Part shown: positions 1 through 6,182 of the stretch, one piece after another
Numbering within the stretch: position 1 is the first letter of the stretch
How the letters are laid out: every line of letters starts with the position of its first letter
Source: an uncultured Verrucomicrobiales bacterium
GTDB lineage: Bacteria > Verrucomicrobiota > Verrucomicrobiia > Verrucomicrobiales > Akkermansiaceae
Length of the DNA stretch: 7,014 bases
Direction: 5' to 3'
Assembly: GCA_937952875.1 (NCBI GenBank)
Contig: CALFDI010000092.1
Span: 1 to 7,014, forward strand
Made by a program: the position numbers and the translations under genes
Notes under the pieces: model-generated
Told to the model about the DNA's origin: nothing
The model's input: only the letters and a program-made list of their open reading frames with translations
The model's database searches: none

Positions 1-236
1 ATAAGGGAAAAGGTATTATTTAAAATAAAGAAATCAAATGTGGCTCAAGGCGACAAGTTGAAAAAGGAGATGCTGAGAATTTTTTTCTACAAAACAGAGG
101 TGAGGTCTCTCTGTCTCTAGCATTACATTCTCTAGAAAAAGACGAATATGATGGAAGAATTATTAGAAATCTTCCGAACAAGTCTTTCAGAAGGTGATAG
201 AAGCTCAGATTAGTGACCCTGCCGCTTGCTTTAGTC
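1..236. other. AT-rich stretch with no recognisable gene
   Basis: This stretch is visibly more AT-rich than the genes to its right. No frame gives an ORF with a credible start and protein-like composition. Frame 3 is open from 24 to 197 but has no ATG, GTG or TTG start; the 21-codon ATG ORF at 148-213 resembles nothing I know. In many bacteria rimP lies immediately upstream of nusA, but I see no RimP-like peptide here. It may be intergenic sequence or a decayed remnant of a gene lying to the left. I also see no tRNA, rRNA fragment or CRISPR-type repeat. Confidence 0.5.
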
Positions 237-265
237 TTGCGCGAGCTGGTGTGAGCCTATATGAC
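237..265 (+). promoter_or_regulatory. Possible sigma70-type promoter for the nusA operon
   Basis: TTGCGC at 237-242 followed after 17 nt by TATGAC at 260-265 is a weak match to -35/-10 elements; TATATG at 258-263 is an alternative -10 with a 15-nt spacer. Either would start transcription near 270, giving a leader of about 70 nt that contains the hairpin at 294-320. The match to consensus is poor, so the position is a guess and a promoter further upstream is equally possible. Confidence 0.2.
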
Positions 266-293
266 CCGCGCCACGATAACTCTTGACGCTGAT

Positions 294-320
294 GAGAGTG
301 GGTTTCCGACCCGCTCTTTT
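294..320 (+). terminator. Terminator-like hairpin (attenuator candidate) in the nusA leader
   Basis: AGAGTGGGT (295-303) pairs with ACCCGCTCT (309-317) to give nine base pairs with one G-U wobble around the 5-nt loop TTCCG; the 3' side runs into TTTT (317-320). This is the form of an intrinsic terminator, and it ends about 20 nt before the nusA start codon. Terminator-like leaders ahead of the rimP/nusA/infB operon are known in other bacteria, and in Bacillus subtilis NusA lowers its own expression by stimulating termination in its leader. That control works the same way here is inference. The T-run is short, so termination may be partial. Confidence 0.55.
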
Positions 321-341
321 GTGTCTCCAGACTCCACCATC

Positions 342-1649
342 ATGACTAACGACATCGTCGCTCTCATCGACTATTACGAAAAAGAAAAAGGCATTGACCG
401 CGACCGCGTGAAAGCCGCCCTCGAGTATGCCTTCATTTCAGCATACCGCAAGATGGTGCCCGGTGCCGACAAGATCGAAGTCCTTCATGGCGAGATCGAT
501 ACAAAGAAAGGGGAGACTAAGATTTTCGCGACACTCACAGTCGTCGCTGATGATGATCACGTGGATAAGTTCAATGAGGTTCCGCTCACTCTCGCGCAGA
601 AGAAGAAGCCAGAGGCAGAACTCGGAGATACAGTAGATTTTAATGTTACACCGAAAGGCTTTGGTCGCATCGCTGTCCAGACAGCAAAGCAGACCATGAT
701 GCAGCGCCTTCGCATGGCTGAGAAGGAAATGCTCTACGATGAGTTTAAGGATCGTGCTGGCGATATCGTCTCTGGATCTGTTCGCCGCTTTGAGAAAAGT
801 GACGTCTTGATTGATCTAGGGAAGTTCGAAGGGCGTATGCCATCTCGCGAGCGTGTGGTGACAGAGGATTACAACGTTGGCGACCGCCTCCGTGCTTATG
901 TCGTCTCCGTTGAGAATGAGAACCGTGGGCCTGAGATTATCTTATCGCGGAGTCATCCAAACTTTGTGCGCCGCCTTTTCGAAGCTGAAGTGAGCGAGAT
1001 CAATGATCAGACTGTTGAGCTACGCGGAATTGCTCGTGAAGCAGGTTACCGCACGAAGGTCGCTGTCTGGAGTCATGACGAAAAAGTCGATCCTGTAGGG
1101 GCATGCGTTGGCCTCCGTGGTGGACGAGTGAAAAATATCGTCCGTGAGCTCAATAACGAGAAAGTCGATATCATCCGCTGGAGCGATGATGTGGTAGAGT
1201 TCGTAAATGAAGCACTCAAGCCAGCAACTCTGCGCTCTGTCACACTAGACGAAGAGAATAAAATCGTAAACGTTACCGTCGACGAAGAAGAGCTGAGCAA
1301 GGCGATTGGTCGCCGCGGTCAGAATGCTCGCCTCACCTCTAAGCTACTCGGCTGGGATGTTCAGGTGCGTAAGGATGAGACAAAGCGTGACCAGTTCAAT
1401 GCTGCTGCTGCTGATGCTGCTACGATCGTAGCGCAAGAGCTAGGCCTTTCAGCTGCTCCTGCTGCCAAGCTCTTAGAAGCTGGTGGAGTGAATCTTGAAA
1501 TGGTCTCTCAGATGCCTGCGGATTACGTCGCTGGTGCCCTTGAAATTTCTGAAGAAGAAGCGGCGGATATCGTCGCAAAAGCCCAGGCAGCTGTTGCAAA
1601 ACTTGTAGACGCTACTCCTGAATCCCCGGCTGAAGGAGCCGAGGCCTAA
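342..1649 (+). CDS. nusA: Transcription termination/antitermination factor NusA
   Basis: NusA binds RNA polymerase and nascent RNA and modulates pausing, intrinsic termination and antitermination. From the start at 342 it is 435 residues. The order is: the polymerase-binding N-terminal domain (about 1-138); an S1 domain (about 139-205, from GDIVSGSVRRFEK to IILSRSHP); KH1 with the signature DPVGACVGLRGGRV (250-263); KH2 with AIGRRGQNARL (321-331); and a helix-hairpin-helix-like tail (about 363-420) ending in an acidic stretch. The reading frame stays open back to an ATG at 261, but those 27 extra residues are not NusA-like and would translate the leader hairpin, so I prefer 342, where the protein begins MTNDIVALIDYYEKEKGI. 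There is no Shine-Dalgarno before 342. infB follows after 65 nt. Compared with E. coli NusA (about 495 residues) it lacks the second C-terminal acidic repeat. Confidence 0.97.
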   Translation: MTNDIVALIDYYEKEKGIDRDRVKAALEYAFISAYRKMVPGADKIEVLHGEIDTKKGETKIFATLTVVADDDHVDKFNEVPLTLAQKKKPEAELGDTVDFNVTPKGFGRIAVQTAKQTMMQRLRMAEKEMLYDEFKDRAGDIVSGSVRRFEKSDVLIDLGKFEGRMPSRERVVTEDYNVGDRLRAYVVSVENENRGPEIILSRSHPNFVRRLFEAEVSEINDQTVELRGIAREAGYRTKVAVWSHDEKVDPVGACVGLRGGRVKNIVRELNNEKVDIIRWSDDVVEFVNEALKPATLRSVTLDEENKIVNVTVDEEELSKAIGRRGQNARLTSKLLGWDVQVRKDETKRDQFNAAAADAATIVAQELGLSAAPAAKLLEAGGVNLEMVSQMPADYVAGALEISEEEAADIVAKAQAAVAKLVDATPESPAEGAEA

Positions 1650-1676
1650 CCTAGATTTCCTTCATTATATGGACAC

Positions 1677-1691
1677 TCGCATCACATGCGA
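1677..1691 (+). other. Small hairpin between nusA and infB
   Basis: TCGCAT (1677-1682) and ATGCGA (1686-1691) form a perfect 6-bp stem with a 3-nt loop. No T-run follows, so it is not an intrinsic terminator. It could slow RNA decay or affect infB initiation 23 nt downstream, or be chance. Confidence 0.25.
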
Positions 1692-1714
1692 AGTGACCAT
1701 CCCCCTCCGAGCCC

Positions 1715-3991
1715 ATGGCAGATAACGATAAGAAACCGAGTTCAGCAAAAAAAGCTGCTAAGAAGACTAGCGCTAAAAAGGCAGCGAAAAAAGCCGCTGC
1801 TAAGAAGACTGTTGCCAAAAAGGCAGCAGTAAAAAAAGCCAAGGTCCTCGATCTCTTCGAAGAAGAAGCTGCCAAGAAAGCAGCCAAAGTCGAAAAGAAG
1901 GCAGCCGTCGCTGAAGAAAAGTCGATGTCTCGTCGCGAGCGGCAACGCCAAGCGGAGGCAGAGAAGCCGTCTAAGGTCGAGGCGGCCAAGGCGACTGCTC
2001 TTGATATCTTCGATGAGGATACGAGCAAAAAATTGGTCAAAAAGAAAGGCGCTGCAAAATCAGCTCTTCCGACCATTTCAAAAATTCAAGCTGGTGGGAC
2101 TCTCGATCCTGATCTCATCAAGACTGAGAGCAATGAATCATCAGACGCTACTGTTGATGAGAAAGTAGACGAACAGAGTGGGCCAGTCGTCGATTTAGAA
2201 AATAAGATCGTCACACTGAAGCCACCAATCATCGTAAGCGAGCTTGCAGAAGTCATGGGGCTAAAGCCATTCCAAGTCATGGCGGACCTGATTAAGATGC
2301 AAGTCTTCGTCGCACCTCATCAGGCGATCGAGCCTGAGACTGCTGCTGAGATCTGTGAACTTCACGGTTTCACCTTCGAGCGTGAGAAGCGCCAATCTGG
2401 AGGCGGCGTGCATAAAGCGGAAGAAGATGTTTCTGAGCCTGAGCCAGAAGTTGAGAAGGAAGCTGAGCAACAGCTCCGTGCTCCGATCATCACATTCATG
2501 GGTCACGTCGACCACGGTAAGACATCTCTGCTCGATTACATCAGGAAGAGTCGCGTCACAGCAAAAGAAGCTGGAGGAATCACTCAGCACATCGGTGCAT
2601 ACTCCGTGGACGTTGCTGGGAAGCCTGTCACCTTTATCGATACACCTGGTCACGCCATTTTCTCCCAGATGCGGACACGAGGGGCAGATATCACAGACAT
2701 CATAGTCATCGTGATCGCTGCGGATGATGGCATCATGCCTCAGACAAAAGAGGCTATCGAGCACGCGAAGCGCACTGGAAAGACGATCATTGTCGCCATT
2801 AACAAGTGTGACCTGGCCACTGCTGACCCGATGCGCGCTAAGACTCAGCTACTAGAAGTTGGCTTGCAGCCGACTGAACTCGGTGGAGATGTCGAGTGCG
2901 TAGAAGTCTCAGCTACTAAAGGAACCGGCGTTGATAATTTACTCGAATTGCTAGCGCTTCAGTCTGAAGTGCTCGAACTAAAGGCGAACCCGGAAGCGAA
3001 TGCTCGCGCCGTCGTCATTGAGGCAAAAGTCGAGCCTGGTCGTGGCCCGACTGCATCGATCATCGTAGAGACTGGCACTATCAAAAACGGAGCTGCATTC
3101 ATCTGCGGACCATTCGCTGGTAAGGTCAAGAGCCTGCTAGATGACGATGGGAAAAAGGTCAAATCTGTCGGTCCAGGCCTACCAACACAAGTTCTCGGCT
3201 TTGCTGAAGTGCCAAACGTAGGCGACGAACTCGTCGTGATGGATAGCGAAAAAGCTGCGAAAAAGCTCTCTGACGAACGTCAAACAGAGCTTCGTGCAAA
3301 TCGTCTCATCTCACCTATGAAGAGCCGGATGGAAGATATTCTTTCCTTCGCCAATGTCGGTGAATCGAAGGCTCGCCTTAATCTTATCTTAAAAGGTGAT
3401 GTCCAAGGCACGATCCAAGCGATCAAAGGTGCAGTCGAAGAAATTGATTCTGATAAAGTCGAAGCAAAGTTCATCAAAGTCGCTGCTGGCGCCATATCTG
3501 AAAATGATATTCTCATGGCAAGCTCTTCAGATGCTGTCGTCCTAGGCTTTAACACCAAGGTCGAGCCTAAGGCCGTCGCTGCAGCGAAGCGCGAAGGCGT
3601 TCAGATTAAGCTCTACACGATCGTCTACGAACTTCTCGATCAGGTGAAAGAAGCCATGCTCGGACTTCTCGATCCTGAGATGCGTGAGACCGTCATTGGC
3701 CATGCAGAGGTGAAGCAAGTCTTCCGCGTCATCGGTAAAGGTAATAAGACCAAGGCTGGCGGTTGTATCGTCAAAGATGGAAAAGTCACCCGCACAGCTC
3801 ATGCTCGCGTGATGCGCGGTGGTATTCCTGTCTTCGATGGCAAAATGTCCACCCTTCGCCGCTTCCAGGATGAAGTGGATGAGGTCAAGCAAGGCATCGA
3901 ATGTGGTATTCGTCTGGGCGACTTTGACGGATATGAAGAAGGTGACATCATCGAGTGCTACACTCTCGAGCGCATCGAGCAAAAGCTCTAA
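1715..3991 (+). CDS. infB: Translation initiation factor IF-2
   Basis: IF2 is the GTPase that places formyl-Met-tRNA in the 30S P site and drives subunit joining. The protein has 758 residues. Residues 1-120 are Lys/Ala-rich and poorly ordered; about 170-220 is an IF2 N-terminal subdomain (IVSELAEVMGLKPFQVMADL). The GTPase domain has G1 GHVDHGKT (263-270), switch I GGITQHIGAY (287-296), G3 DTPGH (309-313), G4 NKCD (363-366) and G5 SATKG (399-403). Domains II to IV (about 425-758) follow, including GDVQGTIQAI (561-570) in domain III and the fMet-tRNA-binding C2 end. All catalytic motifs are intact. After DTPGH this protein reads AIFSQMRTRGA where most bacterial IF2 read EAF.xMRARGA, a small variation. 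No Shine-Dalgarno precedes ATG 1715. It lies between nusA and rbfA as in most bacteria. Confidence 0.98.
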   Translation: MADNDKKPSSAKKAAKKTSAKKAAKKAAAKKTVAKKAAVKKAKVLDLFEEEAAKKAAKVEKKAAVAEEKSMSRRERQRQAEAEKPSKVEAAKATALDIFDEDTSKKLVKKKGAAKSALPTISKIQAGGTLDPDLIKTESNESSDATVDEKVDEQSGPVVDLENKIVTLKPPIIVSELAEVMGLKPFQVMADLIKMQVFVAPHQAIEPETAAEICELHGFTFEREKRQSGGGVHKAEEDVSEPEPEVEKEAEQQLRAPIITFMGHVDHGKTSLLDYIRKSRVTAKEAGGITQHIGAYSVDVAGKPVTFIDTPGHAIFSQMRTRGADITDIIVIVIAADDGIMPQTKEAIEHAKRTGKTIIVAINKCDLATADPMRAKTQLLEVGLQPTELGGDVECVEVSATKGTGVDNLLELLALQSEVLELKANPEANARAVVIEAKVEPGRGPTASIIVETGTIKNGAAFICGPFAGKVKSLLDDDGKKVKSVGPGLPTQVLGFAEVPNVGDELVVMDSEKAAKKLSDERQTELRANRLISPMKSRMEDILSFANVGESKARLNLILKGDVQGTIQAIKGAVEEIDSDKVEAKFIKVAAGAISENDILMASSSDAVVLGFNTKVEPKAVAAAKREGVQIKLYTIVYELLDQVKEAMLGLLDPEMRETVIGHAEVKQVFRVIGKGNKTKAGGCIVKDGKVTRTAHARVMRGGIPVFDGKMSTLRRFQDEVDEVKQGIECGIRLGDFDGYEEGDIIECYTLERIEQKL
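1745..1843 (+). repeat. Histone-H1-like Lys/Ala low-complexity tract inside infB
   Basis: Residues 11-43 of IF2 consist almost only of Lys and Ala in units such as KKAAKK and AAKK, resembling bacterial histone-H1-like tails. The DNA is correspondingly rich in aaa/aag and gct/gca codons, so it is prone to slippage and length variation. It probably makes a flexible, positively charged segment that contacts rRNA or other nucleic acid; that role is inferred from charge only. Confidence 0.7.
1844..2032 (+). repeat. Two copies of an 'LD[LI]F[ED]E[ED]xxKK' motif in the IF2 N-terminus
   Basis: VLDLFEEEAAKK (residues 44-55, nt 1844-1879) and ALDIFDEDTSKK (residues 95-106, nt 1997-2032) are the same 12-residue pattern: hydrophobic LDxF, three acidic residues, two variable, two lysines. 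The repeats are divergent in DNA, so they are old or selected at protein level. Short linear motifs of this type in disordered tails often dock to a partner; which partner is unknown. Confidence 0.6.
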
Positions 3992-4069
3992 TTGCGAGGT
4001 GTTACGGTGCTCTCGCCTGTAAAGAACAGAGCCCCCACCAAAAAATAACCACCAACAAATAACACCTTT
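3992..4069 (+). other. infB-rbfA spacer with weak stems and an unstructured A/C-rich leader
   Basis: The left half can fold in two competing ways: GCGAG (3994-3998) with CTCGC (4012-4016), or GGTGCTCT (4006-4013) with AGAG...CACC (4028-4039, with a 4-nt bulge). Neither is followed by a T-run, so I do not call a terminator. The last 30 nt before rbfA are almost free of G and U until CTTT, with no Shine-Dalgarno, which fits initiation on an unstructured leader. Confidence 0.35.
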
Positions 4070-4435
4070 ATGTCCCAACGTCTGAGCCGAATTAATGAGC
4101 TACTGAAGCGCGAAATCAGTTCCGTCATCCAGCGCGAATTTGAATTCAATGGCTCACTTGTGACCATTTCAGACGTAGATGTGACTCAAGATCTCAAGGA
4201 GGCAAAAGTCTTCGTGAGTGTCCTAGGTGGTAGTCCGAGCTTTGTCTTATCAAAGCTCAATGATAAGCACGGCATCATTCAAAATCGTGTCGCGAAGCGC
4301 GTTGTGTTAAAACAGACACCTGTTTTATCCTTCCGCACGGATGAGTCAGCAGCTCGCGGTGTAGATGTTGTCAATCTCTTGGATGAAGTTGCCAAGATCC
4401 CAACGGCTCCACCTGAGGAAGAAGACGAGGTTTAA
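4070..4435 (+). CDS. rbfA: 30S ribosome-binding factor RbfA
   Basis: RbfA is a small KH-like protein that binds the 30S subunit near the 5' end of 16S rRNA and is needed for late 30S maturation, especially in the cold. The 121-residue protein has the family hallmarks in order: RLSRINELLKREISSVIQRE at the N-terminus, VTISDVDVTQDLKEAKVFVS in the middle, and TPVLSFRTDESAARGVDVV near the end. The length is typical. The last dozen residues (PPEEEDEV) form an acidic tail beyond the fold. It follows infB, as usual, after 78 nt, and precedes the kinase-nuclease fusion gene with a gap of only 5 nt. Confidence 0.94.
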   Translation: MSQRLSRINELLKREISSVIQREFEFNGSLVTISDVDVTQDLKEAKVFVSVLGGSPSFVLSKLNDKHGIIQNRVAKRVVLKQTPVLSFRTDESAARGVDVVNLLDEVAKIPTAPPEEEDEV

Positions 4436-4440
4436 AGCTC

Positions 4441-5151
4441 ATGCAAGACATCCACATTGTCTGTGGACCGCCTGCGAGTGGAAAGACAACGTATGCCACA
4501 GAGCTGGCTAATGAACTCGGAGCGATCCTTCTCGATAGCGATCAGGTCACTGAACGTCTTGTCAAAGCAGGCTTAATTCTCGCTGGGTTGGATGAAAATG
4601 ATCGTGACTCACCTGTCTATAAAGCGGCGTATCGAGATCCAGTTTACGAGACGCTTTTCGATCTAGCAGTCTCTCATGCGGCACGTCTTCCAGTTGTGAT
4701 AGCTGGTCCTTTCACGAGCGAATCAAAAGACAGTAAATGGTCTGCATCTCTGAAAAAACGTTTTGGGCAGAAGGTCGAGATACATCGTATGAACTGCTCT
4801 GCCGAAGAGCGGAGGGACCGCATGATCGCACGTGCTGAACCTCGCGATCTGGCTAAGCTAGCTGACTGGAATACTCACCTTAAACAAAGTGGTGAACTCT
4901 GGTCTGTTTACATCATTCGCTGTGGCGACGGCTCCCTCTACACAGGCATCGCGAAAGATGTCGAAAGCCGCTTTTTCGAGCACGAATCAGGAGCACCGAA
5001 AGGAGCAAAATACACCCGAGGGAAAGGCCCCTTAGAACTCGTCTACCAAGCCGAAATCGGCAACCGCTCAGAAGCCTCCAAAGAAGAACTTCGTATTAAA
5101 GCCTTGAGTAAAAAACAGAAGCTAGCCCTGATTGCGAAAGCTAATCCTTAA
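4441..5151 (+). CDS. P-loop kinase (AAA_33-like) fused to GIY-YIG nuclease domain
   Basis: The 236-residue protein has two domains. Residues 1 to about 148 form a P-loop kinase of the AAA_33/polynucleotide-kinase-like type: Walker A GPPASGKT (9-16), an acidic LDSD (31-34) after the next strand, a strand VVIAGPFT (85-92) and an Arg-rich lid ERRDRMIARAEPRD (123-136). Residues about 153-236 form a small GIY-YIG domain like the UPF0213/YhbQ family: VYI (156-158), YTG (167-169), R177, H181, GAKYTRGKGPLELVY (188-202) and E216 in the position of the metal-binding glutamate. All expected catalytic residues of both domains are present, so both may be active. YhbQ-type proteins are normally stand-alone (about 90-100 residues). 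A GAGG at 4427-4430, 10 nt upstream, could serve as ribosome binding site. The gene is probably co-transcribed with rbfA. The substrate is unknown; nucleic-acid cleavage coupled to phosphorylation is a guess. Confidence 0.9.
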   Translation: MQDIHIVCGPPASGKTTYATELANELGAILLDSDQVTERLVKAGLILAGLDENDRDSPVYKAAYRDPVYETLFDLAVSHAARLPVVIAGPFTSESKDSKWSASLKKRFGQKVEIHRMNCSAEERRDRMIARAEPRDLAKLADWNTHLKQSGELWSVYIIRCGDGSLYTGIAKDVESRFFEHESGAPKGAKYTRGKGPLELVYQAEIGNRSEASKEELRIKALSKKQKLALIAKANP

Positions 5152-5330
5152 GGCTTCACACTGATCATCTTACCATCCTTATCGGTGGTGATGATTTCTA
5201 GGCTGTGTTGACGATAAAGCTTAGTCACCTGACGAGAGGCGCGACGCATCGCACGAAGAGCGAGTTTAGACTCCTCGTCTAATTCGCTTTCTTTCATCCC
5301 TTCTCGAGTGATTTTACGATTTGTGATCAT
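5148..5330 (-). CDS. Small partner protein of zeta-like kinase (possible antitoxin)
   Basis: This 60-residue protein begins MITNRKITREGMKESELDEE, then has a helical, Arg-rich middle (LALRAMRRASRQVTKLYRQ, about 28-46) and a short beta-like end HSLEIITTDKDGKMISVKP. Small ORFs with a helical segment followed by a '.D.GK.v.v.P' end are, to my recollection, common beside stand-alone zeta-like kinases, where they are presumed antitoxins. Its start overlaps the 3' end of the kinase gene by 17 nt, which suggests translational coupling. An internal Met at residue 12 (start at 5297) would remove the overlap; no convincing ribosome binding site decides between them. Its stop codon overlaps that of the convergent fusion gene. 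The antitoxin role is inferred from position and size, not shown. Confidence 0.6.
   Translation of the reverse strand: MITNRKITREGMKESELDEESKLALRAMRRASRQVTKLYRQHSLEIITTDKDGKMISVKP
5164..5195 (+). terminator. Hairpin just past the fusion gene; weak terminator candidate
   Basis: ATCATC-TT-ACCAT (5164-5176) pairs with GTGGTGATGAT (5185-5195): eleven pairs, a 2-nt bulge, one G-U wobble and an 8-nt loop. It starts 12 nt after the + strand stop codon and is followed only by TTTCTAGG, so it is weak as an intrinsic terminator. It lies within the coding sequence of the convergent small gene, so the pairing could be coincidental. It is the only candidate I see for ending the + strand operon. Confidence 0.3.
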
Positions 5331-5883
5331 CAGATAAATAGTCTGCTACAGAAGAAATAGCATGTTCGCCTGAGATTGCGAGTATTTTAGGAGGTTTGGC
5401 CGAGCTATCCCACATCTTCCAAGAGTCAGCCAACGGTAAGTATAATTGCGTTAAATTTGTTAGAATTTTAGGATAACGCCTTTTTATCGCTTCAGTAGGA
5501 ACATCATGACCTCCATGTTTAAAACGACGAGTGACTCGCTTCCGTGAAAAATCTGCAGAGGGAATCCACAGAAAGTGTATGCGCACGAGATAACCAGCCT
5601 CTTTAGCTTCTTTTAGTAATTTTGCATGCGCCCGCCCACTTAGAGTCGACTCGATTGCAAGACTCCTCTTTGCCGCGATTTCTTCCTTCACTTCCTCCAG
5701 AAAAATGCGTCCGGCCTTGAACGCGACCGAATCAACATCGAAAGGAGACAGTCCGCGTGCAATTTCATCCGTATTTAGAAAACGTAGCCCCTTCATTTCT
5801 CGCGTCAGATATTCCCGCGCGAAGGTTGTCTTTCCTGCACCATTCGGCCCACCGATAACAAGAAGAAGTGGTTGGTCTGGCAT
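5314..5883 (-). CDS. Zeta-toxin-like P-loop kinase
   Basis: The 189-residue protein belongs to the zeta toxin/UDP-GlcNAc kinase-like group of P-loop kinases. It has Walker A GPNGAGKT (12-19), NTDEIARGL (37-45; D39 aligns with the presumed catalytic Asp of zeta/PezT), IESTLSG (77-83), a lid with Arg residues RVTRRFKHGGHDVP (116-129), and NLTQLYLPLADSW (143-155) near the C-terminus. Classical zeta toxins phosphorylate UDP-N-acetylglucosamine and block peptidoglycan synthesis; whether this chromosomal form does so is unknown. It has no signal peptide or membrane segment, so it acts in the cytoplasm. It starts 23 nt after the ferredoxin stop and overlaps the small downstream ORF, so all three may be one transcript. 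No Shine-Dalgarno precedes its ATG. An ordinary metabolic kinase is the main alternative. Confidence 0.87.
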   Translation of the reverse strand: MPDQPLLLVIGGPNGAGKTTFAREYLTREMKGLRFLNTDEIARGLSPFDVDSVAFKAGRIFLEEVKEEIAAKRSLAIESTLSGRAHAKLLKEAKEAGYLVRIHFLWIPSADFSRKRVTRRFKHGGHDVPTEAIKRRYPKILTNLTQLYLPLADSWKMWDSSAKPPKILAISGEHAISSVADYLSDDHKS

Positions 5884-5906
5884 AAGGCTAGTTTCTGAGA
5901 TTCAGG

Positions 5907-6161
5907 TTAAAGAGTCAAGGTGCTGGATTCTTCGCCATTTCTCCCAATCGATTCTGTTGGGCAACTCTCTAGAGCCTCCTCGGCGAGTTGCATCTCTTCC
6001 TCTGTCTCAGGTTGTTTGAAGACGTAGGAAAGTCCCTCGTCATTATCGCGAGTGAAGAGCGTAGGAGCGATATCTGGGCACATACCACAATCAATACAGC
6101 TCAAATCATTGTAGTATTTTCCAGAGGAGTTGAGGGGATTCTTTTCTGTGTATTCAGCCAT
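5907..6161 (-). CDS. Single-cluster 4Fe-4S ferredoxin
   Basis: This is a small soluble electron carrier. With the start at 6161 (MAEYTEKNPLNSSGKYY) it has 84 residues. Four cysteines bind one cluster: CIDCGMC (C22, C25, C28) and a distant C67 followed by Pro (SCPTESIG). The usual second cluster motif of bacterial 2[4Fe-4S] ferredoxins is missing, so it is the one-cluster type seen in thermophile and many other bacterial ferredoxins. An in-frame ATG at 6179 would add MKHSPD; I chose 6161 because the conserved sequence begins there. Neither start has a Shine-Dalgarno. The redox partner cannot be told from this window. It diverges from the LysR-type gene with 69 nt between starts. Confidence 0.88.
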   Translation of the reverse strand: MAEYTEKNPLNSSGKYYNDLSCIDCGMCPDIAPTLFTRDNDEGLSYVFKQPETEEEMQLAEEALESCPTESIGRNGEESSTLTL

Positions 6162-6182
6162 ATCTGGAGAATGCTTCATTTT

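Noticed and set aside
24..197. Open frame of about 57 codons in frame 3 (upstream of nusA)
   Set aside because: It has no ATG, GTG or TTG start, and its translation matches no family I know.
261..341. 27-residue N-terminal extension of NusA from an ATG at 261
   Set aside because: The residues are not NusA-like, the conserved N-terminal domain begins at the Met at 342, and the extension would be encoded by the terminator-like hairpin of the leader.
1651..2076. 141-codon minus-strand ORF opposite the start of infB
   Set aside because: It mirrors the Lys/Ala-rich codons of infB, giving a Phe/Leu/Ala-rich translation; IF2 on the + strand is certain.
2261..2764. 167-codon minus-strand ORF opposite the IF2 GTPase domain
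   Set aside because: It is antisense to highly conserved G motifs and its translation is not protein-like.
3994..4039. Terminator between infB and rbfA
   Set aside because: The possible stems are short or bulged and no T-run follows; the genes are normally co-transcribed.
3542..4078. 178-codon minus-strand ORF opposite the end of infB and the rbfA leader
   Set aside because: Most of it is antisense to IF2 domain IV, and no recognisable motif or start signal supports it.
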